Positions 15,721-25,410 of a stretch of DNA of 64,000 bases are shown here, piece by piece. The stretch comes from Shewanella sairae (GTDB lineage Bacteria; Pseudomonadota; Gammaproteobacteria; Enterobacterales; Shewanellaceae): the NCBI RefSeq assembly GCF_023283535.1, contig NZ_JAKILT010000001.1, positions 1 through 64,000 of the forward strand. Reading direction: 5' to 3'. The notes under the pieces were generated by a model. The model was not told the origin of the DNA and ran no database searches. It saw only the letters and a list, made by a program, of their open reading frames with translations. Position 1 is the first letter of the stretch; the number at the start of each line of letters is the position of its first letter. Both the position numbers and the translations under genes were made by a program.

Positions 15721-17835
15721 CTAAAGCTCATAGCTAAAGGTGAAACCAACGTAGTGAGAACTATAGTCATGGCTAAGATCACCAAAAATTAATACATTGG
15801 GGATCGCATCTAGGGCTAGGCCTTGGTTGAGCCAATCTGAATCTTGATAATTTTCAAAGATCCAATCCAAACGTAACGCCATTTTTTCGTCCAATTGATA
15901 TTTGGCAAAGGCATTTATATTGTGCCTTTCGGCAAAATAGTCACCGTAAGGAGAGCGGATCCCTTGAGTCACTTCTGTATCGCTTTGGCCATCTGAGAAG
16001 CTATAGTCCAAGCCGAGATTTAACTTCTTATCTAGTAAATTGCGATAATCTATTCCTGCGCCAACTAAGGTCGACTTTTCATCTGTGTTGACATACCAAT
16101 TTGACAAACCAAAATTACTGCTTCCGGCTTGGTCACTGTCTCGCCAATCTTGATTGAGGTATGCGTTGATAATGAAATCGTCATTTAATAGGTAGCTTGC
16201 AGAAAGGTCGTAACCTTGGGTATCGACTTGAGTGAGACCCACTAAGGTGTCGTCATAGTCATCATTGCTAATACGCACATTGGCACTTGCCGAAAAAGCA
16301 GACTCAGGGGTATAGCTCACACTCAGTTGATATTGGTCGCGTTCTCTGTCCGCAAGGTAGGACTTTCGAAGGTAAGGATTGCTTTGGCTGCTGGTGGTAT
16401 TTACCGGATTATAGGCGCTACCGGTTCTGTCACTAAATTCAGCTTTTAGCCATGCAGACCAAGCTGATGATATTTTGTAATTCACTTTGGCTGATAAACC
16501 GTTTTGGCGCAGTCTATCTCTGTCTAAATCGCTATAATCGTTATGGTCGTATTGGTACTCTGCATCGAGATAAACGGCTCGATTAAACCGATACTTAGCA
16601 CCAACTTTAGCTTGTTGCCTTGTTCTATCGTACTCAGGGTTGGTTGCGGTGCCTGCGTAATAACTATCGGTGACTACTTGTGGGTAGGAGTTTAGGGCGG
16701 TTTTATTGTCTCTATCTGAATAATCGTAACTTGCTCTGATATTCAATCCACGCAGCGGTCGGCTATTGTACTTAAGTCTCATATCTGTGGTGTCGACTTT
16801 ACCGTCTAAACTGGTGACAGGCAAAGCTGGACTGGGGCCATTGATTGTTGCAGGTAAAAAAGCGTCATCTTGGGTGAAGCTTGCAACGCCTAGATGCATC
16901 AAGACTTGATGACCATTACCACTAAGCTGCGCATTGGCACCAACACGGTAAGCTTTATTGTCTGGCGCTACAGAGCTTTGTCCTGAGTAGGCTGCGCCAA
17001 AAGTAGGCGTGAAGGCATTTTGCCAAATGAGTGAGCTGTGATCGTTATTGTATTGGCTAAAGCTAGACTCTATACCTATAAGCCAGCCTTGGCCGTTAAA
17101 GTATAACTTGGCACCAAACTCATCAGTGCTGTCATCAATAGGTTGGGCTAGCATAGCGCTATTGGTAAGAAAATTGCCGGAAAAGCTACGCTTGCCTTGG
17201 CGCTTTTCATGTTGGTAATTAATATCTGCTTGGTAAAACCGACCTTTATAAACCGCATCAATTAAATAGCGGTCTCGCTGAGTGCTCAAAGAGACCTGCT
17301 GTGCATCGTCATATAAAGTCGGCATTTGAGATGTCACAGCCCCTGTTTGCCAGTTGTCAGGTAATACTAGCTTATCGCCTGAAGCAGAATAGGGGGTTAA
17401 TGCTGCGTTAGTGTCGTAATGGGCTAGAGCGCGATAGCCTAAACCGATTTTATATTGACCAGTACGTCCAGTTTCTAAACGCGCACTCCCAGTATAGTAT
17501 CCAAGCTTATCGGCGACAAAAGTAGTTTGATAACCTGAGTCTGATTTGTTGACAAGGTTGGCATCGATACTGCCGACAAGCCCATCTTTGTCTGTACCAC
17601 TGGTATTACCAAAATGAATATCATCCGCATCATTGTATGCAGCGCGAACGCTTATATTACCGCTGAAACCTGACTCGACTACGCAACGCTTACATTCCCA
17701 TTTAGCAGTGTTGGCTTTGTCTCGGTTAGCATTTTGTAAACCATAGCCTTCTGCAAAAGCGGGTGAAATGCTGGCACCAATTGCCAGCGCAAGCATAGTG
17801 AGCTTAGTGTTGATAGGCGTATTAAATCTAAACAT
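15721..17835 (-). CDS. mtrE: MtrE, outer-membrane barrel paralogous to MtrB
   Basis: This 704-aa barrel protein is the MtrB counterpart in the MtrDEF conduit. The start is the ATG at 17835 (MFRFNTPINTKLTML), with AAGGAG eight bases upstream; a GTG three codons earlier overlaps that ribosome site and is less likely. A Sec signal ends near SPAFAEGYG. The CKRC pair follows, equivalent to CKNC in MtrB. Shared blocks with MtrB include EGYGLQNAN near the start and AGSSNFG.SNWY near the C-terminal third. The last strand ends TFSYEL. It begins 15 nt after the mtrD stop. Its 3' end does not share the duplicated tail seen after mtrB. Confidence 0.95.
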   Translation of the reverse strand: MFRFNTPINTKLTMLALAIGASISPAFAEGYGLQNANRDKANTAKWECKRCVVESGFSGNISVRAAYNDADDIHFGNTSGTDKDGLVGSIDANLVNKSDSGYQTTFVADKLGYYTGSARLETGRTGQYKIGLGYRALAHYDTNAALTPYSASGDKLVLPDNWQTGAVTSQMPTLYDDAQQVSLSTQRDRYLIDAVYKGRFYQADINYQHEKRQGKRSFSGNFLTNSAMLAQPIDDSTDEFGAKLYFNGQGWLIGIESSFSQYNNDHSSLIWQNAFTPTFGAAYSGQSSVAPDNKAYRVGANAQLSGNGHQVLMHLGVASFTQDDAFLPATINGPSPALPVTSLDGKVDTTDMRLKYNSRPLRGLNIRASYDYSDRDNKTALNSYPQVVTDSYYAGTATNPEYDRTRQQAKVGAKYRFNRAVYLDAEYQYDHNDYSDLDRDRLRQNGLSAKVNYKISSAWSAWLKAEFSDRTGSAYNPVNTTSSQSNPYLRKSYLADRERDQYQLSVSYTPESAFSASANVRISNDDYDDTLVGLTQVDTQGYDLSASYLLNDDFIINAYLNQDWRDSDQAGSSNFGLSNWYVNTDEKSTLVGAGIDYRNLLDKKLNLGLDYSFSDGQSDTEVTQGIRSPYGDYFAERHNINAFAKYQLDEKMALRLDWIFENYQDSDWLNQGLALDAIPNVLIFGDLSHDYSSHYVGFTFSYEL

Positions 17836-17850
17836 GTCTGCCACTCCTTG

Positions 17851-18813
17851 TTAGCGCTGCAATAATTTGCCAGATGGGTGATTAGAACCATGAACCTGGT
17901 TGTGACAGTTCATGCAGCTTTGACCTGCATTAAAGGCATTAGGATTGCCACCAAAAACAGCATTTGAGGTGTGCCCAACAGAGGCGTGACATTGTTGACA
18001 TAACATTGGCGGCTTAGTGGTTAACATCGCTTCGTTAACACTGCCATGGGGGTTATGGCAAGTGGCACAGTTATCGGTTACGGGGGCGTGCTCCCATAGT
18101 TTTGGACCGCGTTTTTCCGCATGGCAGGAATAACAATTTTCATTAACGCTCATTTGTTTTAGATTGGCATCGGCTAAACTGCCATGGGGGTTGTGGCAGT
18201 CACTACAAACCATTTGTTGCCATTTTAACGGGTGAGCTGAACGTTTATTGATATCGGCTTTTTGCTCAGTGTGGCAGCTGGTACAAACGGCGACTTCGGT
18301 GCTCTTATCTGCAATGGGGTCATTGCCGGTATGAACTTGGTGGCAATCTGCACAGCTGACATCGGCGTTATCATGGTGGTTACCTTGCCAAGCCATACGA
18401 TTGTCGTCGTTATGGCAACTCATACAAACACTATTTTGTTTTTCAGCAGGCACAGGGGAATCAGCACCGAAGGTAATCATCGGCTCTTTACCACCGCGAT
18501 TATGGTTGCCTTGTGGACCATGGCAGGCTTCGCATTGCAAATCTTGCATTGGAGACCCTTGAGCATTACTGCCATGTATACCATCAAACAGCGCCATGAC
18601 TTTTTCACTGCGCCTATGGCACATCAGGCAAGAATCTGCGCCTTTAGGGGAATATTTACCTTCAGCAAATTTTTTATCGAGTATGGCTTCAACTTCTTGT
18701 GGGTCTTGGTCGTCCCAAGGGGCGGCAAACACGTTGAAGCTAATTATCAACACTGCTGATAATAAGCCACGCGCAATTTTGCCAGAGAAGCATCCGGTGT
18801 TCTTGTTCATCAT
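17851..18813 (-). CDS. mtrD: MtrD, periplasmic decaheme cytochrome paralogous to MtrA
   Basis: This 320-aa protein has ten CXXCH sites: CLMCH, CEACH, CMSCH, CADCH, CTSCH, CSDCH, CYSCH, CATCH, CQQCH and CMNCH. It matches MtrA almost residue by residue around the hemes, for example [14 protein letters not shown] and [14 protein letters not shown]. The signal peptide begins [16 protein letters not shown] and is cleaved near NVFAAPWD; no lipobox follows. The start is the first ATG of ATGATG with GGGATGAG just upstream. It is the first gene of the mtrDEF-omcA2 unit and is divergent from feoA across a 439-bp control region. MtrD can partly replace MtrA in S. oneidensis. Confidence 0.95.
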   Translation of the reverse strand: MMNKNTGCFSGKIARGLLSAVLIISFNVFAAPWDDQDPQEVEAILDKKFAEGKYSPKGADSCLMCHRRSEKVMALFDGIHGSNAQGSPMQDLQCEACHGPQGNHNRGGKEPMITFGADSPVPAEKQNSVCMSCHNDDNRMAWQGNHHDNADVSCADCHQVHTGNDPIADKSTEVAVCTSCHTEQKADINKRSAHPLKWQQMVCSDCHNPHGSLADANLKQMSVNENCYSCHAEKRGPKLWEHAPVTDNCATCHNPHGSVNEAMLTTKPPMLCQQCHASVGHTSNAVFGGNPNAFNAGQSCMNCHNQVHGSNHPSGKLLQR

Positions 18814-18857
18814 CTCATCCCATTCGCTTTTTTTAGCGATATTTTTGATAATTTAAT

Positions 18858-18882
18858 ATTAGTAGTTTTGTAAATTACTAAT
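18858..18882. promoter_or_regulatory. Inverted repeat upstream of mtrD
   Basis: ATTAGTA / TACTAAT separated by 11 bases, 45-70 nt upstream of the mtrD start. It may be an operator or a leader hairpin; no factor is recognisable. Confidence 0.25.
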
Positions 18883-19027
18883 GCGTAATCATAGTGGGTT
18901 TTTGTGACAAATCCATAACAAAAGTAAGGTGTTTATAGCTTAACCCTACTGATTTTAAAGATCTTAGTGGTAGGTTTTAGACTTTAGTCTGTATTGGATG
19001 TTATTTTTATTAACACATGTGAAGTGT

Positions 19028-19048
19028 AAATAATAACCATTATTATTC
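19028..19048. promoter_or_regulatory. Fur-like box in the mtrD/feoA divergent region
   Basis: AATAATAACCATTATTATT is a near-perfect A/T palindrome resembling the Fur consensus GATAATGATAATCATTATC. It sits roughly midway between mtrD and feoA, so it could control either or both. Iron repression of feoAB by Fur is well established in enterobacteria. Confidence 0.5.
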
Positions 19049-19160
19049 AGAGGGTTCTTTTCCGACTTATTTATCTTTAAGCGAAGCGTTTATTAGTTGA
19101 GAGATTTATCACATAATAGCGAACACAATTGAAAACTATTATCGTTTACAGGCCTAAATC

Positions 19161-19174
19161 TTGATCTAGGTAAA
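19161..19174 (+). promoter_or_regulatory. Possible FNR/EtrA site upstream of feoA
   Basis: TTGAT-CTAG-GTAAA has one perfect half of TTGAT-N4-ATCAA and one weak half, about 85 nt upstream of the feoA start. FNR activates feo in E. coli, and feo is logically used when ferrous iron is available without oxygen. Confidence 0.35.
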
Positions 19175-19252
19175 GTTATTGCTTGCTCGTCTCCTTTAGA
19201 ATCGACGTTAATTTCAAAGAGAGTCGGGGCCTGTAAATAGGTGGAATGCACA

Positions 19253-19492
19253 ATGAAGTTAAGTGAATTGAATCCGGGCGATATCGCCAGAATTTCTCAG
19301 GTGGGTCAAATAGACTTGCCAGCCGTAGTAAAGCGCAAACTCCTTTCGATGGGGATCACCCCAAACACTCGATTCTCATTGATCCGCAGAGCGCCGATGG
19401 GCTCAGGTGTTGAGTTAGATATCCGTGGCAGTAAATTATGTATGCGTCGCGATTTAGCAGATATTATTGAGGTTGAAAAAGCGAATGGCTAA
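19253..19492 (+). CDS. feoA: FeoA, cytosolic SH3-like ferrous transport accessory protein
   Basis: This 79-aa protein starts MKLSELNPGD and contains the FeoA SH3-like pattern: KLLSMGITP, then SGVELDIRGSKLCMRRDLA. It is thought to bind and support FeoB. The ATG at 19253 has AGGTGG eight bases upstream; the GTG at 19241 overlaps that ribosome site. The stop overlaps the feoB start (ATGGCTAA), so the two are translationally coupled. No feoC is visible after feoB. Confidence 0.93.
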   Translation: MKLSELNPGDIARISQVGQIDLPAVVKRKLLSMGITPNTRFSLIRRAPMGSGVELDIRGSKLCMRRDLADIIEVEKANG

Positions 19493-21779
19493 ACAATTTA
19501 ACTGCGTTACTGTAGGTAACCCAAATGCGGGTAAATCTACATTATTTAATGCGCTTACCGGATCTAATCAACAAGTTGGTAACTGGTCAGGTGTAACGGT
19601 TGAGAAAAAAACCGGTCAATTTGCTTTGCAAGGAACTGACGTATTTTTAACGGACTTACCGGGGATTTACGATCTTCTTCCTGCAGGTAATAGCTGCGAC
19701 TGTTCTTTAGATGAACAGATTGCTCAGCAATACCTGGCTGACCAAGAAATTGACGGCATCATTAACTTAGTTGATGCGACCAATATTGAACGTCATTTAT
19801 ATCTAACGATTCAGCTGCGCGAGCTGGGTATTCCATTAGTTGTAGTACTAAACAAGATTGACGCAGCACTTGAGGGCGGCATTAAAATTGACGTTGCCAA
19901 GATGAGCCAAGAGCTCGGCTGCCCTGTGATTGCTGTTTGTTCGCGTGACGCGAAAGATATAGACAAGGTCAAAGAGCAATTTGTGGCTTTACTTGATGGT
20001 AAAGTTTCTGAAGCACCACTGGTTTTAGAATACGATACAGAGATTGAGTCTGGTGTAACCAATTTGCTCGCTCAAGATGACTCTTTAAGCCGTGGCCGTG
20101 CATTGGCGATGTTAGCTAATGGTCTTGGCTGTGGTAAATGCAAAAACAGCCAAATGGCGAGTGAAGTAGAACAATACTCTCAAGCACTGTCTAGCCAAGG
20201 CAAAGATATCGAAATCATGGTTGCGACAACGCGATTTGATTTTGTTGAGCGAGTATTTACTTGCTCGGTAGACAGCGACAACCGTGAAACCTTTACTGAT
20301 AAGCTAGATAAAATCGTACTGCATCCTGTTGCTGGTATTCCGGTTTTCTTGTTTGTTATGTATTTGATGTTCATGTTCAGTATTAACGTGGGCAGCTCGT
20401 TTATCGACTTTTTCGATATTACCGCTGGTGCTTTGTTTGTTGATCACTTAGGCGCGTTTATGACCAGCCTTGGTTCACCTACATGGTTAGTCACGATTAT
20501 TGCTGGTGGTATTGGTCAAGGTATTCAAACAGTTGCGACCTTTATTCCTGTTATTGCTGCTTTATTCTTAGCACTATCAGTATTAGAGGGCTCTGGCTAC
20601 ATGGCGCGTGCTGCGTTTGTGGTTGATGGTTTGATGCGCCGTATTGGCCTACCTGGTCGAGCGTTTGTGCCTATGATTGTCGGTTTTGGTTGTTCAGTGC
20701 CTGCAATTATGGCAACGCGTACTCTAGGCAGTGAGCGTGAGCGTATTGTGACCGGTATGATGGCGCCGTTTATGTCTTGTGGTGCTCGTCTGCCTGTATA
20801 CGCATTATTTGCGGCAGCATTCTTCCCTGAATCAGGTCAAAACCTTGTATTCTTACTTTATATCATCGGTATTTTTGCCGCGATCGGTACAGGTTTATTG
20901 CTACGAAACACATTATTACCAGGCTCTAGCAGCGCGGTAGTCATGGAACTTCCAAGCTATGAAAAGCCAAAGTTCAAAACGGTAATGGCGCGTACAGGTA
21001 AGCGTACTAAGAGCTTTATCATGGGCGCAGGTAAAACCATTGTTATTGTGGTGACTTTGCTGAACTTTGTTAACGCGATTGGTATTGACGGTTCATTCGG
21101 CCATGAAGATAGCTCTGAATCAGTGCTGAGCGTTGCAAGCCAAAAGGTGACTCCTTTGTTCTCGCCAATGGGTGTTGAACAAGATAACTGGCCTGCAACG
21201 GTTGGTATTATTACCGGTATTTTTGCTAAAGAAGCCGTTGTTGGTACTTTGAACAGCCTATATTCAGATGGCGGCGCGGGTGATGATGAGCTAGCACCAT
21301 TTAGCGAAACGCTAACTGAAGCGTTAGCTACGATTCCTGAAAACCTATTTGGTATTGCACCTGAAGATCCATTATCAATCTCTGTTGGTGATGTATCGTC
21401 AGTTGAAACTGCATCGGAAGAGTTAGAAGTAGATACCTCTACCTTTGGCGCACTGCAAGCAGGTTTCGCCGGTGTTACCGCAGCATTTGCTTACCTATTG
21501 TTTGTTTTACTCTACACGCCATGTGTAGCTGCAATGGGCGCATTAGTTAACGAATTTGGTGGTCGCTGGGCAGCCTTTGCTGGTCTGTGGACATTCGGTC
21601 TAGCTTACGGTGTAGCGACAGTGTTCTATCAAGCGGCAACCTTTGCGCAGCATCCATTGCAATCAAGCCTTTGGATTGGTTTCTTTACTGTGGCGCTAGT
21701 GGTATTTTATGTTTGGCTTAAGAGAAAGGGTAAGAAAACCCAGACTATCATTCCAGGCATTAAAGTGATTACGGAATAA
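19485..21779 (+). CDS. feoB: FeoB, GTP-dependent ferrous iron transporter
   Basis: This 764-aa inner-membrane protein imports Fe2+. The N-terminal G domain shows G1 GNPNAGKST, G3 DLPGIYDL and G4 NKID within the first 130 residues. A soluble linker to about residue 280 precedes the membrane part with its two Gate regions: GYMARAAFVVD, GFGCSVPAIMATRT and CGARLPVYALF. A long hydrophilic insert (about 600-660) follows KEAVVGTLNSLY, and further helices include LLYTPCVAAMGALV. The start MAKQFNCVTVG overlaps feoA by 8 bases. Next to mtr genes that make ferrous iron outside the cell, this uptake pair fits the locus. Confidence 0.97.
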   Translation: MAKQFNCVTVGNPNAGKSTLFNALTGSNQQVGNWSGVTVEKKTGQFALQGTDVFLTDLPGIYDLLPAGNSCDCSLDEQIAQQYLADQEIDGIINLVDATNIERHLYLTIQLRELGIPLVVVLNKIDAALEGGIKIDVAKMSQELGCPVIAVCSRDAKDIDKVKEQFVALLDGKVSEAPLVLEYDTEIESGVTNLLAQDDSLSRGRALAMLANGLGCGKCKNSQMASEVEQYSQALSSQGKDIEIMVATTRFDFVERVFTCSVDSDNRETFTDKLDKIVLHPVAGIPVFLFVMYLMFMFSINVGSSFIDFFDITAGALFVDHLGAFMTSLGSPTWLVTIIAGGIGQGIQTVATFIPVIAALFLALSVLEGSGYMARAAFVVDGLMRRIGLPGRAFVPMIVGFGCSVPAIMATRTLGSERERIVTGMMAPFMSCGARLPVYALFAAAFFPESGQNLVFLLYIIGIFAAIGTGLLLRNTLLPGSSSAVVMELPSYEKPKFKTVMARTGKRTKSFIMGAGKTIVIVVTLLNFVNAIGIDGSFGHEDSSESVLSVASQKVTPLFSPMGVEQDNWPATVGIITGIFAKEAVVGTLNSLYSDGGAGDDELAPFSETLTEALATIPENLFGIAPEDPLSISVGDVSSVETASEELEVDTSTFGALQAGFAGVTAAFAYLLFVLLYTPCVAAMGALVNEFGGRWAAFAGLWTFGLAYGVATVFYQAATFAQHPLQSSLWIGFFTVALVVFYVWLKRKGKKTQTIIPGIKVITE

Positions 21780-21809
21780 CGCGAATAGCGTATACTGTTA
21801 TCAAGTAAT

Positions 21810-21838
21810 AAAAAGCAGCGATAATTCGCTGCTTTTTG
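21810..21838 (+). terminator. Terminator after feoAB
   Basis: AAAAAGCAGCGA / TCGCTGCTTTTTG stem-loop about 30 nt past the feoB stop, with a T-run. Confidence 0.85.
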
Positions 21839-21961
21839 CGCTATATATGCTTATGCTATAGCCAGTAGAGTAGGTTTTTAAGCCGCAATCGTTGATCCTT
21901 TACAGAAACTGTAGGATTATGCGTTTTTAGTTTTTAATCATCGTTCGCAAAGAGGATTTCC

Positions 21962-23632
21962 ATGAGTCATGTGGACACTGAAGTACGTCCTAGTAACTTC
22001 ATACGTAATATCATAGATGAAGATCTAGCCACGGGTAAGCATTCGAGTGTTCAAACTCGTTTTCCGCCAGAACCAAACGGCTTTCTTCACATCGGCCACG
22101 CTAAGTCTATCTGCCTAAACTTTGGTATTGCACAAGACTACAAAGGTCAATGTAACTTACGTTTTGATGATACCAACCCTGAAAAAGAAGATATCGACTA
22201 CGTTAATTCTATTCAGGCTGATGTGCAGTGGCTCGGTTTTCAGTGGGATGGTGACATTCGTTATTCGTCAAATTACTTTGACCAACTGCATCAGTACGCC
22301 GTTGAATTAATCAACAAAGGCTTAGCTTATGTATGTTTCTTAAATGGTGACGAAACGCGTGAATACCGTGGCACGCTTAAAGAGCCTGGTAAAAACAGCC
22401 CGTTCCGTGATACTACACCTGAAGAAAACTTAGCGTTATTTGAAAAAATGCGTTTAGGTGAATTCAAAGAAGGTGAGTGTTCACTGCGCGCTAAGATTGA
22501 TATGGCATCACCGTTTATGTGTATGCGTGATCCTATCATCTACCGTATTCGTTTTGCTCACCATCATCAAACAGCTGACAAATGGTGCATTTATCCAATG
22601 TACGATTTCACTCACTGTATTTCTGATGCGATTGAAAACATCACTCATTCTCTATGTACGCTTGAATTCCAAGATAACCGTAGATTGTATGACTGGGTGT
22701 TAGATCATTTAGATGATTTCCAAGCGCCAAACAGAACTCGTCAGTATGAGTTTTCAAGACTTAACCTTGAATACACGTTAATGTCTAAGCGTAAGCTAAA
22801 CGACTTAGTGGTTCGCAACTTGGTAACAGGTTGGGATGACGCACGTATGCCTACAATCGCAGGTTACCGTCGTCGTGGTTATACAGCAGCTTCTATTCGT
22901 GAGTTTTGTAAGCGTATCGGTGTGACTAAGCAAGATAACATGGTTGAAGTGGCCATGCTTGATGCTTGTATCCGTGAAGAGCTAAATGACTTCGCACCAC
23001 GTGCGATGGCAGTGATTAACCCAGTTAAAGTGGTTATCGAAAACTATCCTGAAGGCCAAGTTGAAATTATCAACGCGGCAAATCATCCTAGCAAGGAAGA
23101 GATGGGCAAGCGTGAGCTATCTTTTGGTCGTGAGCTGTTTATTGATGCCGATGACTTCCGTGAAGAAGCAAACAAGAAGTACAAACGTTTAGTGCAAGGT
23201 AAAGAAGTACGTCTGCGTAATGCATACGTGATTAAAGCTGAGCGCTGCGAGAAAGATGCTGATGGCAATATCACCACTATCTTCTGTACTTATGATGACG
23301 AAACTTTGGGTAAAAATCCAAGCGATGGTCGTAAAGTTAAAGGCGTTATTCACTGGGTTGAAGCAACGACTGCCAAACCAGCAGAGCTTCGCATGTATGA
23401 AAGATTGTTCAGCGACCCTAATCCAGCAGCAGCTGAATCTGTTGATGAAGTGCTAAACCCACATTCATTGACCATTAAACAAGGTCTAGTTGAAGCAAGT
23501 CTTGTGAATGCTGAAGCTGAAAAAGCGTACCAGTTTGAGCGTGAAGGCTACTTCTGCGCCGACAGCAAAGACTCTACTTCAGACGCGTTAGTATTTAACC
23601 TAACTGTGCCATTAAGAGACTCTTTCGAGTAA
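21962..23632 (+). CDS. glnS: Glutaminyl-tRNA synthetase
   Basis: This 556-aa class I synthetase charges tRNA-Gln. The HIGH motif appears as HIGHAKS after FPPEPNGFL (about residue 40), and the KMSKS counterpart as LMSKRKL (about 270). The C-terminal anticodon-binding barrels follow ([13 protein letters not shown] onwards). Length is as in E. coli GlnS (about 554). The ATG has AGAGGA seven bases upstream. It has its own terminator and no operon partners. Confidence 0.97.
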   Translation: MSHVDTEVRPSNFIRNIIDEDLATGKHSSVQTRFPPEPNGFLHIGHAKSICLNFGIAQDYKGQCNLRFDDTNPEKEDIDYVNSIQADVQWLGFQWDGDIRYSSNYFDQLHQYAVELINKGLAYVCFLNGDETREYRGTLKEPGKNSPFRDTTPEENLALFEKMRLGEFKEGECSLRAKIDMASPFMCMRDPIIYRIRFAHHHQTADKWCIYPMYDFTHCISDAIENITHSLCTLEFQDNRRLYDWVLDHLDDFQAPNRTRQYEFSRLNLEYTLMSKRKLNDLVVRNLVTGWDDARMPTIAGYRRRGYTAASIREFCKRIGVTKQDNMVEVAMLDACIREELNDFAPRAMAVINPVKVVIENYPEGQVEIINAANHPSKEEMGKRELSFGRELFIDADDFREEANKKYKRLVQGKEVRLRNAYVIKAERCEKDADGNITTIFCTYDDETLGKNPSDGRKVKGVIHWVEATTAKPAELRMYERLFSDPNPAAAESVDEVLNPHSLTIKQGLVEASLVNAEAEKAYQFEREGYFCADSKDSTSDALVFNLTVPLRDSFE

Positions 23633-23670
23633 GCTTAATTTAAGTTATGCTAGCCATAAAGCATGAGTAC

Positions 23671-23699
23671 TAAAAAAGCCGACATTACGTCGGCTTTTT
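23671..23699 (+). terminator. Terminator after glnS
   Basis: AAAAAAGCCGAC / GTCGGCTTTTT stem-loop 40 nt past the stop. It may also serve the convergent gene at 23766-24362. Confidence 0.85.
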
Positions 23700-23765
23700 C
23701 TTGCTTTCATTTTAGTCACTTATATTATTTGCTTGGTTTTAGCTTACTAAACAGACAAAGCGGTA

Positions 23766-24362
23766 TTACTGATACATAGGGCCAAAACCCACACTCCACA
23801 GAATAACGCTTGAAGCCATTAGGCCAACTAACAACACTAAACCTGCTGTGACTACAGAGCTTGCGTAAATAAAGCCTTTTTCTTCAGGTATATTCATAAT
23901 AATCGGCACGCCTGTATAAAGCAGGTAAACCGAGTATGCTAGGCCAGCAAGGCCGACAACCATAATAAACCACAGCGTTGGGTATAAAGCCGATAAGCCG
24001 ACCATAAACAATGGCGTTGCGGTATAAGCCGCGAGTTCGAGTGCTTGGGTATAGCTAGGTTTTGCATCAAAGGTTTTAGCCATCCAAAAAGCAAGATAGG
24101 CGAGGGCGAATACTCCTGCGATTAGCCCAAAATACATTCCAGTAGACATGATCATAGCGCTTTCAGTTGTTAGGAACTGACGCTCTCCAACTCCTAAGTC
24201 CCAACCAATTTGTGAGGTACCAATGAATGCACAAATGGCAGGTATTAGTGCAATGATGACAATATGGCTTAAGCTACTGCGCAGCGCTTCGTGGTTTTTT
24301 TCAATTGTGTGCCACTCTTCTTTTGGATGAGTGTATAGCCCCATTAAGTGATTCAATATCAT
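23766..24362 (-). CDS. Yip1-family inner-membrane protein
   Basis: This 198-aa protein begins MILNHLMGLYTHPKEEWHTI, the usual opening of bacterial Yip1 (DUF1282-like) proteins, with a short cytosolic part and then about five hydrophobic segments (VIIALIPAICAFIG, FGLIAGVFALAYLAFWM, FMVGLSALYPTLWFIMVVG, VVTAGLVLLVGLMASSVILW). Function is unknown. The start has GAGGA eight bases upstream. It is convergent with glnS and divergent from miaE, and appears monocistronic. Confidence 0.8.
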   Translation of the reverse strand: MILNHLMGLYTHPKEEWHTIEKNHEALRSSLSHIVIIALIPAICAFIGTSQIGWDLGVGERQFLTTESAMIMSTGMYFGLIAGVFALAYLAFWMAKTFDAKPSYTQALELAAYTATPLFMVGLSALYPTLWFIMVVGLAGLAYSVYLLYTGVPIIMNIPEEKGFIYASSVVTAGLVLLVGLMASSVILWSVGFGPMYQ

Positions 24363-24565
24363 TATAGTTATCCTCGTTGGCTTTTAGCTTTTATATTAAT
24401 TTGGCTCGCCAAACTGCAGACGAACTTGTTACAGCTCTAAGGTTATTTATTGAACAAAATCTGCTAAGAGTCAAGCCTGTCAAATTAAGCATAGGTCTAA
24501 AGCTAGGATTGTGCTGAGAATTGCTGATAAAATAGTGTCACTAACAATGCCTTGATGGACTCAAG

Positions 24566-25366
24566 ATGAACTCAGCTGTACAGCAATTATTAGCACCGAT
24601 TAACTCCTTTCTAAAATGTGAAACTCCAGATAGTTGGGTTGCAGAAGCTAAAAAGCCTGAGCGATTAAAAGGCTTGCTAATTGATCACTGTAATTGTGAG
24701 TTAAAAGCTGCTCAGACTGCGATGTTTGTGGTGCGAAAATATTCGGTGGACGAGCAAAGTGGCCAAGTATTGCAAGCTTGGGCTAAACCTTATTCTGATT
24801 TTGTTTATAGCAAAGATAGAAGTATCGAAACTTTTTTGAACACTAATAGCAAAAAGAATGAGCTTGCGGCAGAGTTGGTTGGGCGTTGTGATTTTGCGCA
24901 TAGCGAAGATTTGATTGCTAAGATGGTGCGCTTGATTAAAGAAGAGTTTCATCATTTCGAACAAGTGTTAGAAATTATGCATAATCGCGGTATCGCTTAT
25001 CAAAGTGCCAGAGCGGGGCGGTATGCTAAGGGCATGATGAAACAGGTGCGAACCCACGATCCAGTGGCCTTAGTTGATAAACTTATCGTCGGGGCTTTTA
25101 TTGAAGCGCGTTCTTGTGAGCGTTTTGCTAAGTTGGCACCGCATTTAGATGAAGAGCTTAAGAAGTTTTATATTTCGTTGCTGCGCTCTGAAGCGCGCCA
25201 TTATCAAGATTACTTAACACTGGCACAGGCGATTTCAAATACCGATATCAGCGATAGAGTTGCACATTTTGCGGCAGTAGAAGCTGAGCTAATTTTAGCT
25301 GATGATACAGATTTTAAGTTTCACAGTGGCTCGCCTATAAATGCTGTTAACACTGAGGTTGCTTAA
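24566..25366 (+). CDS. miaE: tRNA-(ms2io6A)37 hydroxylase, MiaE
   Basis: This 266-aa ferritin-like di-iron monooxygenase hydroxylates the isopentenyl group of ms2i6A37 in tRNAs reading U-starting codons. Iron ligands fit the motifs DHCNCELKAA, EEFHHFEQV, EARSCERF and SEARHYQDY, spaced as in a four-helix di-iron bundle. Length is near the family norm. The reaction needs oxygen, which is notable next to anaerobic respiration genes. No operon partner is evident. Confidence 0.9.
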   Translation: MNSAVQQLLAPINSFLKCETPDSWVAEAKKPERLKGLLIDHCNCELKAAQTAMFVVRKYSVDEQSGQVLQAWAKPYSDFVYSKDRSIETFLNTNSKKNELAAELVGRCDFAHSEDLIAKMVRLIKEEFHHFEQVLEIMHNRGIAYQSARAGRYAKGMMKQVRTHDPVALVDKLIVGAFIEARSCERFAKLAPHLDEELKKFYISLLRSEARHYQDYLTLAQAISNTDISDRVAHFAAVEAELILADDTDFKFHSGSPINAVNTEVA

Positions 25367-25410
25367 GTTAGAAGCTTGTAGGAGTTAGCGAAATAACGGC
25401 AAGTTATCGA

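Noticed and set aside
18262..18856. Plus-strand frames of 165 and 86 codons opposite mtrD
   Set aside because: They are antisense shadows of a strongly conserved decaheme gene.
18895..18925. TGTGA half-site upstream of mtrD as a CRP box
   Set aside because: The second half (CATAA) does not match TCACA, so it was not called.
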